The position numbers were made by a program, and so were the translations under genes. This document shows, one piece after another, positions 1 through 9,289 of a DNA stretch of 64,000 nt. This DNA comes from Fibrobacter sp. GTDB lineage: Bacteria; Fibrobacterota; Chitinivibrionia; Chitinivibrionales; Chitinispirillaceae. Location of the stretch: positions 1 through 64,000 of the forward strand of contig JAAZBG010000153.1 of the NCBI GenBank assembly GCA_012513915.1, read 5' to 3'. The notes beneath the pieces were generated by a model. The model had not been told where the DNA came from. It was given only the letters and a program-made list of their open reading frames with translations, and searched no databases. Every line of letters starts with the position of its first letter. Position 1 is the stretch's first letter.

Positions 1-3000
1 TATTTGGATTATATGTAACAGTATATGTTGGTTTTCCACTCCATCTTGCATATAACGTATCATCCCTTTCACCTTTTACAAAAACAGCATTTGAAGCATA
101 GGATACACCACTGCCATCAGCTTTTGTATTCCACCCGACAAATGTAAATCCACTTTTGACAAGAGAACCCGAATTATCCTTAACCGTCACATTTACTCCG
201 GGAAGATAGAGATTTTCATCTTTTGGAACCGCTCCGTTTGTACTCCCGTTTGCAGAATAAATGACTTTATACAATTTCTCTGTTGTCCAGACTGCATATA
301 AGGCAATATTATCCGACATTACAATTGTATCACCGGGCATATAGATTTTAAGCGTATGATCAGGATCATAAGAAGAACGGCTCCATCCTGCAAATGAATA
401 GCCGATTTTGAGAAGAGAACTCATGCTGCCCGTTATGACAGCAGCAGAACCTTCTTTATAAAGCGAATTATCAGCCGGCACGTTACCTGATGTCGCCTCA
501 TTTCCATAGTATGTCAATTTATATGTCAAGGCAGTATTTTTTGTCCAGACAGCGTACAATACAACATTTTGGGTATCTATCTTAATATCTGCATTTGGTG
601 AATAGGATGTCCCGGTGCCTTCAGCATTTACATTCCACCCGGTAAAGATAAATCCATCCTTCTGAAGATTACCGGTATTGCCAAGGACAATAGCTGTAGC
701 GCCATTTTCATACGCATTATTATCAACAGGTACGTCACCGGTAGTTTTTCCGTTATCCTGATACGATACTGTATAGGTTCGTTTAGTCGACCATCTTGCA
801 TAGAGCGTTGTATTTTCAGTGATTGAAAAGGTAGCGCCTTCTACATACGGATTTCCCGTTCCATCAGCGTTCGTATTCCACCCTGTAAAGGTAAATCCGG
901 TTCTTACAAGATTGCCATGATTGGGCAACACCGACACCAATGCACCTGATTCGTAATTATTACTGTCAACAGGTACAGTTCCATCCGTGCTCTCATTATC
1001 AACGTAGGTAACTGTGTATGTTTCACCTTCAGTCCAATATGCATAGAGTGTGACATTTGATGAATCCATACTAAACTTGTCATTTGCGTATAGTTTTTTC
1101 CCACTACCATCAGATTTCGTGTTCCATCCTGCAAAGGTGAAACCATCCTTAGCCAGATCATTGCTATTGTTGCGAACAATAACGAGACTTCCCGGTTCAT
1201 ACAGATTTGTATCAACCGGTACTGAACCCGATGTCTTCCCGTTATCATCATAAATAACATTGAATGCTATAACCTGTGACCATACAGCATATAAAACAAT
1301 ATCCCCAAGTACCGATATGCTGTCCTGGGGTGCATAGTGCTTCCCGTTTCCGTCTTTGTCAAAACACCACCCTGTAAACCGGTAACCTACTCTCTGAAGG
1401 TTGTTGTCATTAGCTTTGATCAGAGCCGTAGCGTGAAGTACATAATTGTTTACATCCTCAGGAACCCTACCGCTTGAATGCCCGTTACCATCATAAGTAA
1501 CTGTATACGTTTCATCCTGCGTCCAACTGGCATAAAGTACAATATTCGAATCTGCGACTGTGATTCCAACATCTGCCATATAGGTAATTCCACTACCATC
1601 AGGTTTGGTATTCCATCCTGCAAATGTATACCCGTCCCTGACAAGATTCCCCGTATTGGCTTTCACGACAATTCTCTGGCCGGATTCATACTTATTGTTA
1701 TCTTCAGGAACAGAACCGCTTGATTTTTCGTTACCATCGTAGGTTATCGAATACACGTCACGTTCGGTCCATTGGGCGTAAAGCTTTATATTACCTGTAA
1801 GTTTCAAGCTTACCAAAGCAGCATAGGCGACGCCACTGCCATTTTTCGCAGTATTCCAGCCGACGAATTGATACCCCGTTTTAACTAAACCACCGGTATT
1901 ATCCTTTACAATAATCGTCGCATTGGGTTCATATTCATTTCCGTCAACAGGTGGATCGCCGTCGGTTTGATCATTCCCATCGTACATAACAAAGTAGGTC
2001 TGTTTCTTTGTCCACCTGGCATACAGAACAATATCCTGGTTTATATTAGTTATTTCATAACCACCGACATATATATTACCCGATCCATCCGGTTGCGAAT
2101 TCCATTCACTGAAAACGAATCCATCTTTTACCAGACCATTTACATTACCCTTTATTGTAACATTATCACCGGGAGTATACGCGGTTGGATCAAATGGTAC
2201 TTTACCTCCGGTACTTCCGTTGTCATTATATGTAACTCTAAATGTTGGAGGTTGATTCCATTTTGCATACAGATGCACATTATCAGTACCGAACAGTACT
2301 ACGCCACCAGCTTTAATCGGCTCACCGGTAAAAAGAGTGTCTGTATACCACCCAACAAATTCGAATCGATCTTTTAGAAGCTGCCCGGTAATTGCCTTGA
2401 CAGTTGCACTATCACCTTTCCCGTAGAGTGTGTTGTCTGATGGTACATTTACAGCAACACTGTCATTGTCATGATACATTACCGAAAAAATCTTTTCGTC
2501 ACCAACAATTGACACTGTAAATAACGGTCCGGTTATTGTATCAAACTCATTTGCAACGATATAATAATAAACACCAGTACGATCGACCGTAACAGAATCA
2601 ATGACAAGTACACTGTCTGTCTCTCTGTCAATCAACGCAGTATCCTTATACCACTGATAAGTAAATGGGCCCGGCCCCGTAACAGCAGCACGTAAGATAA
2701 CCGTTTTCCCCGTATCGGTGTACACCTGCGAATCTCTGTTATTTATAAATTTTGGAACATAACCGTCGGTAAGTGCTGTAAAATGAACGGTATCTGAAAA
2801 AATATCGTTACCACCGTCATATTTACAATTTACAACAACTTCATGATCACCGTTAGTGAGTGACTTCAAAAGAAATGTACCATCACTCTGCCATTCTGTA
2901 AAATCACTACTGTCAACGTTTACCTGAAAAAAACACGCGTTATGATTTCCTTTAACCACCAGTAGTGCAGATGTTTTATGAATTGTATCATTTTTACCAA

Positions 3001-3163
3001 GATTACCCTCGTCATCATCATTAATTCTAAATGATGGTGGAACATAGTTGACACCATTCGGGTCAAGTGGATTAGAATCATTAAACACGCATAAAAACAG
3101 CAAAAGAAACGGGAAAATCAGGCTTATCGGAAAAAACCTGCTACTATGCACAAACGTTACCAT
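1..3163 (-). CDS. Lipoprotein with Ig-like region and about 10 InlB/Listeria-Bacteroides-type repeats (3' end beyond the window)
   Basis: Minus-strand open frame from ATG at 3163 (MVTFVHSSRFFPISLIFPFLLLFLCVFNDSNPLDPNG...), lipobox-like LFLC; repeats read ...GATFSITENTTLYARWSTK..., period about 240-250 nt; no stop before window start, so missing from the ORF track. Confidence 0.85.
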   Translation of the reverse strand, partial: MVTFVHSSRFFPISLIFPFLLLFLCVFNDSNPLDPNGVNYVPPSFRINDDDEGNLGKNDTIHKTSALLVVKGNHNACFFQVNVDSSDFTEWQSDGTFLLKSLTNGDHEVVVNCKYDGGNDIFSDTVHFTALTDGYVPKFINNRDSQVYTDTGKTVILRAAVTGPGPFTYQWYKDTALIDRETDSVLVIDSVTVDRTGVYYYIVANEFDTITGPLFTVSIVGDEKIFSVMYHDNDSVAVNVPSDNTLYGKGDSATVKAITGQLLKDRFEFVGWYTDTLFTGEPIKAGGVVLFGTDNVHLYAKWNQPPTFRVTYNDNGSTGGKVPFDPTAYTPGDNVTIKGNVNGLVKDGFVFSEWNSQPDGSGNIYVGGYEITNINQDIVLYARWTKKQTYFVMYDGNDQTDGDPPVDGNEYEPNATIIVKDNTGGLVKTGYQFVGWNTAKNGSGVAYAALVSLKLTGNIKLYAQWTERDVYSITYDGNEKSSGSVPEDNNKYESGQRIVVKANTGNLVRDGYTFAGWNTKPDGSGITYMADVGITVADSNIVLYASWTQDETYTVTYDGNGHSSGRVPEDVNNYVLHATALIKANDNNLQRVGYRFTGWCFDKDGNGKHYAPQDSISVLGDIVLYAVWSQVIAFNVIYDDNGKTSGSVPVDTNLYEPGSLVIVRNNSNDLAKDGFTFAGWNTKSDGSGKKLYANDKFSMDSSNVTLYAYWTEGETYTVTYVDNESTDGTVPVDSNNYESGALVSVLPNHGNLVRTGFTFTGWNTNADGTGNPYVEGATFSITENTTLYARWSTKRTYTVSYQDNGKTTGDVPVDNNAYENGATAIVLGNTGNLQKDGFIFTGWNVNAEGTGTSYSPNADIKIDTQNVVLYAVWTKNTALTYKLTYYGNEATSGNVPADNSLYKEGSAAVITGSMSSLLKIGYSFAGWSRSSYDPDHTLKIYMPGDTIVMSDNIALYAVWTTEKLYKVIYSANGSTNGAVPKDENLYLPGVNVTVKDNSGSLVKSGFTFVGWNTKADGSGVSYASNAVFVKGERDDTLYARWSGKPTYTVTYNPN

Positions 3164-3180
3164 AATAATTCACCTCAATG

Positions 3181-4140
3181 TCAAAACACCACATTACAAG
3201 CAATACCGTTATAATCTCCAGTCAGCGGAACTACCGAAACCTTATTTTTTTGTTTTTTATTCCAGAAGTAAAAAGTTACTCCCCCACCGGCTAAAAGAAC
3301 TGCCGGAATAAAGGATACAGTAGAATATGTTGCACTTGAATTTCTTCTCTTTTTATTAGATTCCATTGCCGTTCCGGCTGTATTGTGATACTTATTATCA
3401 TAGTCATACGCTTTAACCATATAGATCCCCGACATAACCAGACACACCCCCCCAGCCCCCATCGCACCTATCGCTGTCGGGTTGCGCCATGCATCAGGCG
3501 ATCGTTGTTTTTTAGGTTTTGAAACAGGTTGATCTTTTAGTTCAGGTTGCTGGCCAACTTGTTGTGAATCAGTATCCTGCATCTTGAAACTGATATTTAT
3601 TGATGGTTCCTCCTGATAACTGTATGGAATACCATCAGCGACATTTTTCATAGTTTCTTTAATTGTCAGATTTGACTGCCCGTTATTACTGAAAACGCCA
3701 TTTTCTATAACAATATCACCCTTGTACGACTTGACACCGTACACAGAATATTTAACAATAAAATTACTCATGATAACTTCTGTTGCATTTGCATTAATCA
3801 GAATACCATTCCAGTCAAAAGGATTCGGAAACTGAGGAGATACGTGATTAAATTTATTATCATTCTCTGTTGTAAAAACAACCGGTTTTTCAGGATCACC
3901 CTGAATGAGTAAAGACCCGCTGACAGTGATTCCGGTAAACGGTTTAAATAAAATTATACAACCTCGAGAAATTACAAGTTTTTTTCCGGGAGGAATGACA
4001 ACATCATCTGTGATCACATATGGATTTTGATCCATCACCAGTGTCATATCATCTACATCACCACTGAGTTTTACTTCAGCAAAAATGCAGAGAACATAAA
4101 ACAATATTCCCACACCTACCAGACAAAACCTCATATCCAT
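3181..4140 (-). CDS. Secreted/membrane protein with right-handed beta-helix-like region and C-terminal TM segments
   Basis: 319 aa; N-terminal signal; VVIPPGKKLVISRGCIILFKPFTGITVSGSLLIQGDPEKPVVFTT resembles beta-helix entry; two hydrophobic C-terminal segments. Confidence 0.6.
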   Translation of the reverse strand: MDMRFCLVGVGILFYVLCIFAEVKLSGDVDDMTLVMDQNPYVITDDVVIPPGKKLVISRGCIILFKPFTGITVSGSLLIQGDPEKPVVFTTENDNKFNHVSPQFPNPFDWNGILINANATEVIMSNFIVKYSVYGVKSYKGDIVIENGVFSNNGQSNLTIKETMKNVADGIPYSYQEEPSINISFKMQDTDSQQVGQQPELKDQPVSKPKKQRSPDAWRNPTAIGAMGAGGVCLVMSGIYMVKAYDYDNKYHNTAGTAMESNKKRRNSSATYSTVSFIPAVLLAGGGVTFYFWNKKQKNKVSVVPLTGDYNGIACNVVF

Positions 4141-4454
4141 TCGCCTTATTTAGAATTTAATCAGTCACTTACAATTCGAACCAACTAATACCACGCGGAG
4201 AAAAACCACATCTTTGTTCTTTGAAATATACATTAAACAAAGTCAAACTGTTAATAGACCAATATAATTAATTAAATATCCTTCTGATTAGTTATATTTT
4301 TTGAATTTTAAAAAAAAGTAACACTTATACTGAAACTGTTTTTGAAAAATGAAAACCATTAATTTTAAATTAATATATATCTTTATTATTACACACATCC
4401 TGGCAGGAAAACCCATTGGATTACCATCCGCAATCCGTAAACAGTACCAATAGT

Positions 4455-6860
4455 TTACGGAGATAATTTAACCCTGAATTTTTTGAGCATTAATGATAAA
4501 GAAATCACTGTGACTGAACTAAGCGACATTGCAAATGCAGCGTATTCCGGTTTAAATGAAAATCCCCAAAGTGGATATAACGCCCCGGCAGCCAAAGGAA
4601 TAAGTGATATATTATATGCAAATGCCCAGAAGATATTTTGTTTTATCCTGTTGTAAATCATCCTTCCAAGCTGTATTGATGTCACTATGTCAAGAGGATC
4701 ATTTTTAACAAGAATTATATCTCCACTTTCCAGTGCTATATCAGAACCATTTCCAAATGCGATACCGACATCGGCACCGCTTAGTGCAGCAGCATCATTG
4801 ATACCATCTCCTGTAAAAATTACTTTATTGCCGTTTTTTTGAAGTTCCTGAATTTTCTGCAACTTTCCTGATGGCAATACGGGGGCTATGGCAGTATCGA
4901 TCCCTACCCTTTCGGCAATACTTTTCGCAGACTGATAATTATCACCGGAAAGAACCATTGTATAAAACCCCATTGTTTTAAGCATTGCAACAGCCTGTTT
5001 TGAGTTTTCACGTAACGCATCTTCAATTGCTGCAACACTGGACAAGACACCGTTAACACTAAAAACAATAATACTACGCCCGGTTTTAATATGTTCTGCT
5101 ATAAAGGGATCTGCAGAAGACGTGTCTATTTTATTCGTTTTTGTAAATTCAACACTTCCCGCAACAAGGTCCATATTGTCAATACGACCAACAACTCCAC
5201 ACCCTTCAACTGAGACAAAATCATAAACAGGAACGCATTGAGCGCCCTGATGTTCTGCATATTTTATGATTGCATCAGCAAGCGGATGATTTGACTGTTT
5301 TTCGAGAGACATCATGAGAGAAAGGATTCGATTTGTATCTTCACCTTGAATATACAGATCAACTACCAGAGGAACTCCTTTCGTCAATGTTCCCGTTTTG
5401 TCAAATACAACAGTGTCACATTTTTTCATTGCTTCCAGAGATTCACCGTTCTTGATAAGTATACCCAGTTCTGCACCCCTGCCGATTCCTACTGAAACCG
5501 CAGTCGGAGATGCAAGCCCGAGTGCACACGGACAGGCAATCACAAGCACCGCTATCATTGATGTCAGACTGAAAAACACTGATGCATCAAAAATAAAATG
5601 CCACACAGTAAATGTCAGCAATGCAATACCAAGTATCACAGGAATAAACCATTGCACTACCCTGTCTGCGATTTTCTGTATCGGCGGTTTCATACGTTGA
5701 GCTGTTTCCACAATCTTTACAATTTGCGCAAGAACAGTATCATTCCCGACTTTTTGTGCAATAATTGTCAGTACTCCATTTTTATTGATTGTCCCGCTTG
5801 AAACAGTCAATCCTTCAGTCTTTTCAACCGGTATCGCTTCACCGCTAAGTAACGATTCATCAACAGAACTGTGTCCCCCCACAACCATACCATCAACTGG
5901 AATACTGTCACCGGGACGAATCCTGAGAACATCACCGGGAACTACTTCCACTATATCAACTTCATGTTCTGTATCGTCCAATACCTTTATTGCAGTCTTA
6001 GGTTGTAAACGAATCAGTTTACTGATCGTATCAGAGGCTTTTGCTTTTGCACGACTTTCAAGATATCTGCCAAGCATCAGAAACCCGCCAAGCATCAGTA
6101 CGGTATCAAACATTACAAATGAATGATCAAGCAGTATGTTAAATGTACCCAGGATACTTGATACAAGCGCGGTCCCGATCCCCAGGCAATACATCACATC
6201 CATGGTGAGCGATTTATTTACAATATCACGAATACCATTTCTGATAATAGGAAATATTACAAATGTAATTACAGGTGACAGTACAATTAATTGATATAAT
6301 GCGAATTTATGAATCGAAAGTTGAGGAATGTACATCATGATCATTAACGGAATACTGAAAACAAATGCTGCGACAATTCTGGCAATTGCAATCATTTTCC
6401 CGCGCAGTTCCTTTTGTAAGTCAATAGGGATATCATAATGTTCCTTGATTCCATTGAATTCAAAACCGGCATCTTTAACGAGATCTGGTATTGTGTCCAT
6501 ACCGTTAAATCCTTTAATCGTATGGATCAGAGCCTTCTCTCCAACAATATCAATGGAAATTTCAGAAACATTATTCAGTTCTGATAACGCATCATGAATC
6601 CTGGATGCACACGATGCACAATGCATTCCCTTTATGGATACTGTCAGTATATCTTTTTCACGAACAGAAAATCCCAGTTCCCTGATACAGTCACAAACTT
6701 TCAGACTGGTAATTTTCTTATTATCAATATCAATTACAGCATTGCCACTAACATGATCGATTGCAACACCGACAACACCAGGTTCTCTCAGTAGACGCTT
6801 TTTGATATTTTGTGAACAATTTACACAATTCATACCATCAATAATAATTTCCATGTTCAT
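4455..6860 (-). CDS. copA: Heavy-metal (Cu+) translocating P1B-type ATPase
   Basis: Two HMA motifs (GMNCVNCS, GMHCASCA), VIACPCALGLASP, DKTGTLTKG, GDGINDAAAL. Confidence 0.95.
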   Translation of the reverse strand: MNMEIIIDGMNCVNCSQNIKKRLLREPGVVGVAIDHVSGNAVIDIDNKKITSLKVCDCIRELGFSVREKDILTVSIKGMHCASCASRIHDALSELNNVSEISIDIVGEKALIHTIKGFNGMDTIPDLVKDAGFEFNGIKEHYDIPIDLQKELRGKMIAIARIVAAFVFSIPLMIMMYIPQLSIHKFALYQLIVLSPVITFVIFPIIRNGIRDIVNKSLTMDVMYCLGIGTALVSSILGTFNILLDHSFVMFDTVLMLGGFLMLGRYLESRAKAKASDTISKLIRLQPKTAIKVLDDTEHEVDIVEVVPGDVLRIRPGDSIPVDGMVVGGHSSVDESLLSGEAIPVEKTEGLTVSSGTINKNGVLTIIAQKVGNDTVLAQIVKIVETAQRMKPPIQKIADRVVQWFIPVILGIALLTFTVWHFIFDASVFFSLTSMIAVLVIACPCALGLASPTAVSVGIGRGAELGILIKNGESLEAMKKCDTVVFDKTGTLTKGVPLVVDLYIQGEDTNRILSLMMSLEKQSNHPLADAIIKYAEHQGAQCVPVYDFVSVEGCGVVGRIDNMDLVAGSVEFTKTNKIDTSSADPFIAEHIKTGRSIIVFSVNGVLSSVAAIEDALRENSKQAVAMLKTMGFYTMVLSGDNYQSAKSIAERVGIDTAIAPVLPSGKLQKIQELQKNGNKVIFTGDGINDAAALSGADVGIAFGNGSDIALESGDIILVKNDPLDIVTSIQLGRMIYNRIKQNIFWAFAYNISLIPLAAGALYPLWGFSFKPEYAAFAMSLSSVTVISLSLMLKKFRVKLSP

Positions 6861-7134
6861 GATCGCTGTTTTCTTTTTCTGTATCAGGTTCGGATACTAT
6901 TACTTACAATTCCGGTATTTTTTAATCTCATATAGTATCATTACACGCAATCTATTAGTTTTAAATAAATGCGCACAGATACATCAACTTATTTTTGAAT
7001 TAACTGATAAGTATATGTATCTCTACTCAATATAGTGCATTATATTTATTGTTTTCAACAGATTAGTACTATTAAAAAGTACTGATTGATTCCTGACGCC
7101 AAATGATATCGTCAATCAAGGAGATACTTCATCA

Positions 7135-7704
7135 ATGACTCAACCTTCATTCACATTAAAACTTCCTGAATGGATTAATAAAGAAATTGAAAAAAATGGT
7201 ACATTTTCAAGTGACGAACAAAAAATGCAGTTTGTGATCAATTGTGGTATTCAAAATGTCAAACTTCAGACTGGTGGTCCCTTTGCAGCCGCACTTTTCA
7301 ATGCAAAAACGCATGAACTTATTGCACCGGGAGTGAATGTCGTTGTTGCTTCACACTGTTCACTTGCACATGCGGAAATGATGGCAATCGGAATTGCTCA
7401 ACAGAAACTTGGATCTTTTGAACTTGGGAAAGACACAGAACTGTTTACAAGTACAGCACCATGCGCCATGTGTCTTGGTGCAATACCATGGTCAGGAGTC
7501 GGGCGGGTTGTCTGTGCCGCACGCGATGAAGATGCACGGGCAATCGGATTCGATGAAGGTGCGAAAATTGATAACTGGATAGATGCACTTACACAAAGAG
7601 GTATTTCTGTTACCGTTGACTTCATGCGTACCGAAGGAAAAGCAGTACTCGATTTGTATGCATCACTCGGCGGGAAAATTTACAATGGAACCGGGGAAGA
7701 GTAG
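7135..7704 (+). CDS. CMP/dCMP-type nucleoside/guanine deaminase family protein
   Basis: HAEMMAIGIAQQ and PCAMCLGAIPWSG zinc-binding motifs. Confidence 0.85.
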   Translation: MTQPSFTLKLPEWINKEIEKNGTFSSDEQKMQFVINCGIQNVKLQTGGPFAAALFNAKTHELIAPGVNVVVASHCSLAHAEMMAIGIAQQKLGSFELGKDTELFTSTAPCAMCLGAIPWSGVGRVVCAARDEDARAIGFDEGAKIDNWIDALTQRGISVTVDFMRTEGKAVLDLYASLGGKIYNGTGEE

Positions 7705-7790
7705 GAGCGATAAACTATCAGACTGTTTCGCGGGCAATGTGAGTAATTCCATATTAGCTTTTGCGGTTATTTTCAAAATACTACGAACGG

Positions 7791-8615
7791 ATGTCAAATA
7801 TGAAAATTGCAAGAAGTCGAATCATTACAGCGTTTCTGGTGATTTCTGTGCTATCTTGTTGCATGTTGACAGAATGTATCAACGGAAATGATATAGTATA
7901 CTGGACGCCAAAGGCATACAGTGTGAAGTCGTTTCTTACAGAGAAATCCGCTTATAACGGAAAAAAATACCTGGTATATGTAGTTCTGCCACCGGATTAC
8001 GAAAAGTCCGACACTCCATATCCAGTACTCTATACACTGGACGGCGAAGAATTGTATTGGCAATTCGGGAAAACCCTGGAAGAAAAGAAAAAGAGAGTCA
8101 TCCTTGTGACGATTGGAAATATGGGGGACCTAAACCGCAGTGAGGATAACGGAATGCCCGGAATAAAAAATTTTACTAAATTTGTAACTCAAGAGCTGGC
8201 TCCAATTATTGAAGACAATTATAATATTGATCCTCATAGAAGAGCAATTCTTGGACAGTCCTGGACCGGGGTTGGAGTGAGTTTCATGGCATTTATTGAA
8301 CCCACCGAAAACAGATATTTTCAGACATACATCTCCGCTGATGGTGCATATATCAGCTCTGTAAATGATGCTATTCATTCTCTGGCAAATACATTGAAAC
8401 AAAAGACTGACAGTTTACCGGTTACTTTAATTTTACGTTCGGCACAAAACGGAATGTATCAACTGGGAACGGCTTTTTATAATCAAATATCTCAATATAC
8501 CTTTAAAGACTATAACGTTTCATTTTCTGTTATTTCCAGGACATATCATGGCTGGTCAATAGTAGAGCCGGTTTTTCGGAGCTATATAGAAAATTATGAA
8601 GAAATAGAAGAGTAA
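7791..8615 (+). CDS. Putative esterase (alpha/beta hydrolase, esterase D/IroE-like), secreted
   Basis: YLVYVVLPPDYEKSDTPYPVLYTLDGE; GQSWTGVGVSFMAF nucleophile-elbow-like; hydrophobic N-terminus MSNMKIARSRIITAFLVISVLSCC. Confidence 0.7.
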   Translation: MSNMKIARSRIITAFLVISVLSCCMLTECINGNDIVYWTPKAYSVKSFLTEKSAYNGKKYLVYVVLPPDYEKSDTPYPVLYTLDGEELYWQFGKTLEEKKKRVILVTIGNMGDLNRSEDNGMPGIKNFTKFVTQELAPIIEDNYNIDPHRRAILGQSWTGVGVSFMAFIEPTENRYFQTYISADGAYISSVNDAIHSLANTLKQKTDSLPVTLILRSAQNGMYQLGTAFYNQISQYTFKDYNVSFSVISRTYHGWSIVEPVFRSYIENYEEIEE

Positions 8616-8698
8616 GTGATGCAGGAAAAAAACTATTCTTGTGTATTCCTGTCAGGAAGTGTTCCGTAAGCGAATTAATTATTTATATGTAGTTTTGA

Positions 8699-9265
8699 TC
8701 ACTTCCCATAGATCGGGAGATCCACTGTAGCACTAACCGGCACGATGTATAAAATCGTTTTTTTCTCAGTATCGATCACTTCCATGACCGGTCCGGTAAT
8801 AGAGATGTTTTTATTTTTGGCGTATTTTTCAAGTGATCCGTAAATTTTATAAATGCCTGTCGTAAATGAGAAAAAGGAGCGAAGTGGATATTTTCCGATA
8901 ATACAGTAGGATTTTCCGAATACATCAGATTTAAAAGGGGATTCCACCGGAATAAGTGAATCGGTCATGACACCGGAAATACTCCTAAGACTATCAGCAC
9001 TTTTATTGACAGGATTATCATAAAAAATGGTGAATCCACCTTTTATAAAAGGTACTTTCTTTACATCGCTCAGGTATTGATGAACGTTTTTTATTCTCGC
9101 ACCGACAGCTGAATAAGTACCGGTATACTCCTTGTACACAAGATAATACGGCCCTTTCTGCTCTTCAAAAAACTTTACTCTGTCAAAAACTCCAGCCTGA
9201 TAAAAAAGCAACCCGGAAGCAATAACAACAAACGATGCAATGGATGCTAGTGCGATCTTTAGCAT
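8699..9265 (-). CDS. Membrane-anchored GyrI-like/effector-binding domain protein
   Basis: N-terminal TM followed by GPYYLVYKEYTGTYSAVGARI... resembling GyrI/SOUL-type small-molecule-binding domains. Confidence 0.5.
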   Translation of the reverse strand: MLKIALASIASFVVIASGLLFYQAGVFDRVKFFEEQKGPYYLVYKEYTGTYSAVGARIKNVHQYLSDVKKVPFIKGGFTIFYDNPVNKSADSLRSISGVMTDSLIPVESPFKSDVFGKSYCIIGKYPLRSFFSFTTGIYKIYGSLEKYAKNKNISITGPVMEVIDTEKKTILYIVPVSATVDLPIYGK

Positions 9266-9289
9266 GTAGTCAACCGCCTTTTTGTAAAT

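Noticed and set aside
46-2280. Regular repeats considered as a possible CRISPR array
   Set aside because: Period is about 240-250 bp and repeats are in-frame protein repeats; no 25-40-bp identical repeats with spacers.
904-2377. Several short ORFs on both strands (118, 67, 64, 81 and 136 aa)
   Set aside because: They lie within the edge-truncated InlB-repeat lipoprotein frame; they are out-of-frame readings of its repeats.
5398-6126. Plus-strand ORFs opposite copA (100, 67, 113 aa)
   Set aside because: Antisense shadows of a strongly supported P-type ATPase gene.
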